Positions 63,601 to 64,000 of a stretch of DNA of 64,000 nt are shown piece after piece. A model generated the notes under the pieces. That model was not told the DNA's origin and made no database searches. It saw only the letters and a program-made list of their open reading frames with translations. Positions within the stretch are counted from its first letter, which is position 1, and every line of letters begins with the position of its first letter. This DNA is from Robinsoniella peoriensis. Its GTDB lineage: Bacteria > Bacillota > Clostridia > Lachnospirales > Lachnospiraceae. Location: the NCBI RefSeq assembly GCF_042680125.1, contig NZ_JBHTNY010000007.1; one strand, 5' to 3'. Both the position numbers and the translations under genes were made by a program.

Positions 63601-64000
63601 TGTTTCATATCTGCACGGTATCGCATAAGATTATCCGATTTTTCCAAATAAAAGGAGGCTTTGTTTACGGATCCATTGATCGCTGTGGATTCCCCCGCAG
63701 TTTTTCCCATCAGCATCATGAGATTACCACTTTTATCAGTTGTCCGGAATTTAATCAGGACGGATCCTGTTGACAGTTTGCCTACTTCTGCAGCTTTTTC
63801 ACTCGCATCAACCAATGTGCTTCCATTAAATTTCTGCCCTGCAAGATCCTGGTACAGAACAGCATTTTCTTTCATTGATTCTATGCCGGTTGGGCTGTTA
63901 TTACATATTTTATCCGATACTTTGTTCCCATCTTTGGACCGCACCTGGTAATAATAGGTCTTTCCTGCCCCTGTCTGATCAATATAAGAGGTACCCTTGG
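57612..64000 (-). CDS. Giant secreted sialidase with SGNH esterase, partial (5' end outside window)
   Basis: At least 2,128 residues; the frame is open to the window edge and the GTG at 63944 lies inside an FN3-like domain, so the true start is outside. Counting from 63944: LamG-like 30-205; degenerate SGNH-like 233-430; FN3-like 450-535; SGNH/GDSL esterase 566-765 (GDS 574-576, GTND 643-646, Asp738/His741); two beta domains 775-965; sialidase-type lectin domain (CBM40-like) 985-1150; GH33 sialidase 1165-1640 with FRIP 1181-1184 and Asp boxes at 1219, 1399, 1462 and 1514. Likely catalytic residues are Tyr1605, Glu1487, Asp1207 and arginines 1182, 1503, 1566. Then three InlB-type repeats, a Big_2 domain, a Flg_new repeat and FN3. 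No LPXTG sorting signal. It should release sialic acid from mucin glycans. Confidence 0.88.
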   Translation of the reverse strand, partial: KGTSYIDQTGAGKTYYYQVRSKDGNKVSDKICNNSPTGIESMKENAVLYQDLAGQKFNGSTLVDASEKAAEVGKLSTGSVLIKFRTTDKSGNLMMLMGKTAGESTAINGSVNKASFYLEKSDNLMRYRADMKHTRASVAGIDYADGEWHTAMVTQADSGYVFRFAIDGVDRGKFTGDSNKGFFSTVQNLNQLTIGGYYNGNTQTVSNGFKGEIAYVVVTDEAASLEDTLEITKSESGILCDLPEQMFDQSKDNTWVFTGGTDVEGGYGETQGIRNYVGQFEEYIRWTKNGGVMGRQRYMINTGKAGNTIEDVKDQFEKLVGKYDPRALAVMVGEEDYQAGTEGLEAFKASLQTLADKALGLRDGTGYLVIQTPYVQADESRNQMAAAYAEAVHEVYEGFSDAQKSKVMVADHFKNTDHESFKKNCLDEQGKINALGHLEIAKQFAKVTYGTAEGFPVSEGDFSLRKVKTPSDYSGEAPRVTASDTQLTVNIPDSVFEGITGWRYELLIEDQTISGGFINKQAVIGGLPTGAGYTITVKSEDGDTQLAAVTGTVMQGDEGQIKPVTQTELNDLQKQMKEIVENKKPATWLFVGDSITHGALHTKGYDSIHQTFEKYLKDELGRKDDVVINTAVSGATTAEQEENSNERLDKYNADVVIVMLGTNDASNETVPIDRYKANLESIVDKIHDKGAVAVLRTPNPLRPEAGNRAVNLPRYAEVIRTVAAEKNALLDDHFTEWSKELETRAYLWQNTYWNNDTIHPNPNGQLNMAQSLIRACGLYNETSPICNLSYELPHTEEQSDKAIGAVASGDKIAVDIKVLEETYGSTFGVTKIQAVCDGKTYAASSKKGEKMITLRNLPVNKTYQVTVKADLLETSKSVTFQTETVELKEGEVVIGLGFLAAKLTDLTPSALAGTFYVSALAPEGTPEYSLCQGEKDTDNHKFVIEGDQLKVKETLTEGNTYSVRVKASIGEISEEQVFTIKALGRYLIIDEGKMEIESGHPIDLTGKYIEKIKDLEEGTLFVDFTSANASIQSLFSVSLGDDTATAAQNTHMHVYTSGENLGVEIRNQKGDPVFDYKGAELLKTGVIRIGEQNKVIFRADKEKGSYQLFVNGKLEFELAASVLGGYKYLSDMPHLNTVTIGATMRGGAVKYTYAGSMEKLQYYGVPLNEETCKSMTKVEGYEQLDPPFHSNDATGSSYFRIPAMLTTMQGTVISAIDARFGGTQDAPNNLDTAVSTSTDGGRSWSEGILPFHFDDFADNGQIFKEGSSVSVAGSAAFIDPALLEDRTINSDGRIFILVDAFPSATGTLSAQKGSGYTLVDGKKYLKLKKAGETEYNYTVRENNVIYDQNGAPTEYSLNGNFEVLKNGEPLTVKQKDIEYNNDTITTVTTDQDVAMNVMYDTSVFQVLRTSYLYLKYSDDQGKTWSDPVNLNGMVKTDDMGFLGVGPGRGIQIVDGEHKGRLLFQVYEYVNGDQWCHTIYSDDHGETWKLGGSPQFDRATVGSMSESQLIELPGGTLQVFARTVKSRIATAYSKDGGETWTNGALDDRLLLASGSGCQLSVINYDGYIDGKRAVILSAPVESSRRHGVIRIGLINDDISNGEEYPEIDWKYQFDVTKTGVYFAYSCLTQLPNADVGILYEQGNTRQFLDKIRYNTYSVSKLTQDAYESQILAGTQNAAGGKTSISKQNDTYTIHADANEGYEFVRWTLDKAEVSTEADFAFQQGGETAFAGKTLHFMAEFQEAVNPPTETFTVRFLGKDGNLLKDQNVEKGKDATAPNPPEIEGYEFIGWDKDYTNVQSNLDVMAEYKEIAVPSVKYTVRFLDRDGKLLKEETVEKGKDATAPNPPSIAGYTFMGWDKAYTNVQGNLVVKATYQKNPVKVDKITLNKKDIRLAKGKKVKLTAKVSPSNADEIAVMWTSSNEKAAVVDSKGRITAKAPGTAVITAESRDGSNVKASCRVRIGYGVTYKLNKGKNATSNPSVFLTNETTKLKKAARKGYTFAGWYTDKNYKNKIKEIKKGTKKNITVYAKWKKISVDRVKSLTLKTSGKDRIRVRFGKTSGADGYLVKYSTSKDFRKSMTRIRTGRTNPLIQNLKTGRTYYVKVRAYKIDSAGKRVFGKYSSVEKIRLENK

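Noticed and set aside
57612..63944. GTG at 63944 as the real start of the sialidase
   Set aside because: The frame stays open to 64000 and encodes an FN3-like end (YIDQTGAGKTYYYQVRSKDG), with no ribosome site or signal peptide at the GTG.

Overview
The window looks like a chromosome segment of a low-GC anaerobic Firmicute, most likely a gut Lachnospiraceae. Supporting features are the S10-spc-alpha ribosomal block with a KOW-domain protein between map and infA, type-Z S14, a long L17, DUF4179 anti-sigma and Rpn-family genes, and a very large secreted sialidase. A Mediterraneibacter/Ruminococcus torques-gnavus type host is possible, but the genus cannot be fixed from sequence alone. No rRNA, tRNA, CRISPR, prophage or insertion sequence was recognised.

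Region 1 (1-11.6 kb) is an accessory catabolic locus. An Old Yellow Enzyme-type flavin/Fe-S reductase (+) faces a six-gene operon (-) that runs HMG-CoA-lyase-like enzyme, creatininase-like hydrolase, two zinc alcohol dehydrogenases, a TIM-barrel sugar isomerase and AroD. A dihydroorotase gene and a probable ~215-nt noncoding RNA follow on the + strand. Three promoters here (reductase, operon, ncRNA) share one architecture: an ATAG-N7-CTAT palindrome centred 53 nt upstream of a perfect TATAAT, with CAATT at a fixed position between. That fits one LysR-type regulon, whose regulator gene is not in the window. The enzyme set suggests an anaerobic ring-opening route for a quinate/shikimate- or inositol-like compound. 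This is the best candidate for an undescribed system.

Region 2 (11.6-20.3 kb) holds two paralogous secreted proteins with cell-wall-binding repeats and a C39-like peptidase domain, a small HTH regulator with two small membrane proteins, and a sucrose locus (scrB, scrA, scrR).

Region 3 (20.3-37.2 kb) is a ribosomal superoperon on the minus strand from rpsJ to rplQ. It starts at a TTGCAT-17-TATAAT promoter with a 226-nt structured leader. A second promoter of the same form precedes rpmJ, and a 318-nt structured spacer precedes rpsM.

Region 4 (37-57.5 kb) is mixed housekeeping and sugar metabolism: a second Rpn-family gene, putP, an M18 aminopeptidase, proC, a GNAT, an rRNA-type methyltransferase, a CDP-alcohol phosphatidyltransferase, rbsD/rbsK and a LacI regulator without ribose transporter genes, a Na/Pi cotransporter, thioredoxin with an Rrf2 regulator, an ECF sigma/anti-sigma pair, oligo-1,6-glucosidase, another LacI regulator, an MBL hydrolase and a heavy-metal-type permease.

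Region 5 (57.6 kb to the edge) is a giant multidomain sialidase that runs off the right end of the window. It fuses a GH33 domain and a sialic-acid-binding lectin-like domain to an SGNH/GDSL esterase, a possible sialate O-acetylesterase.
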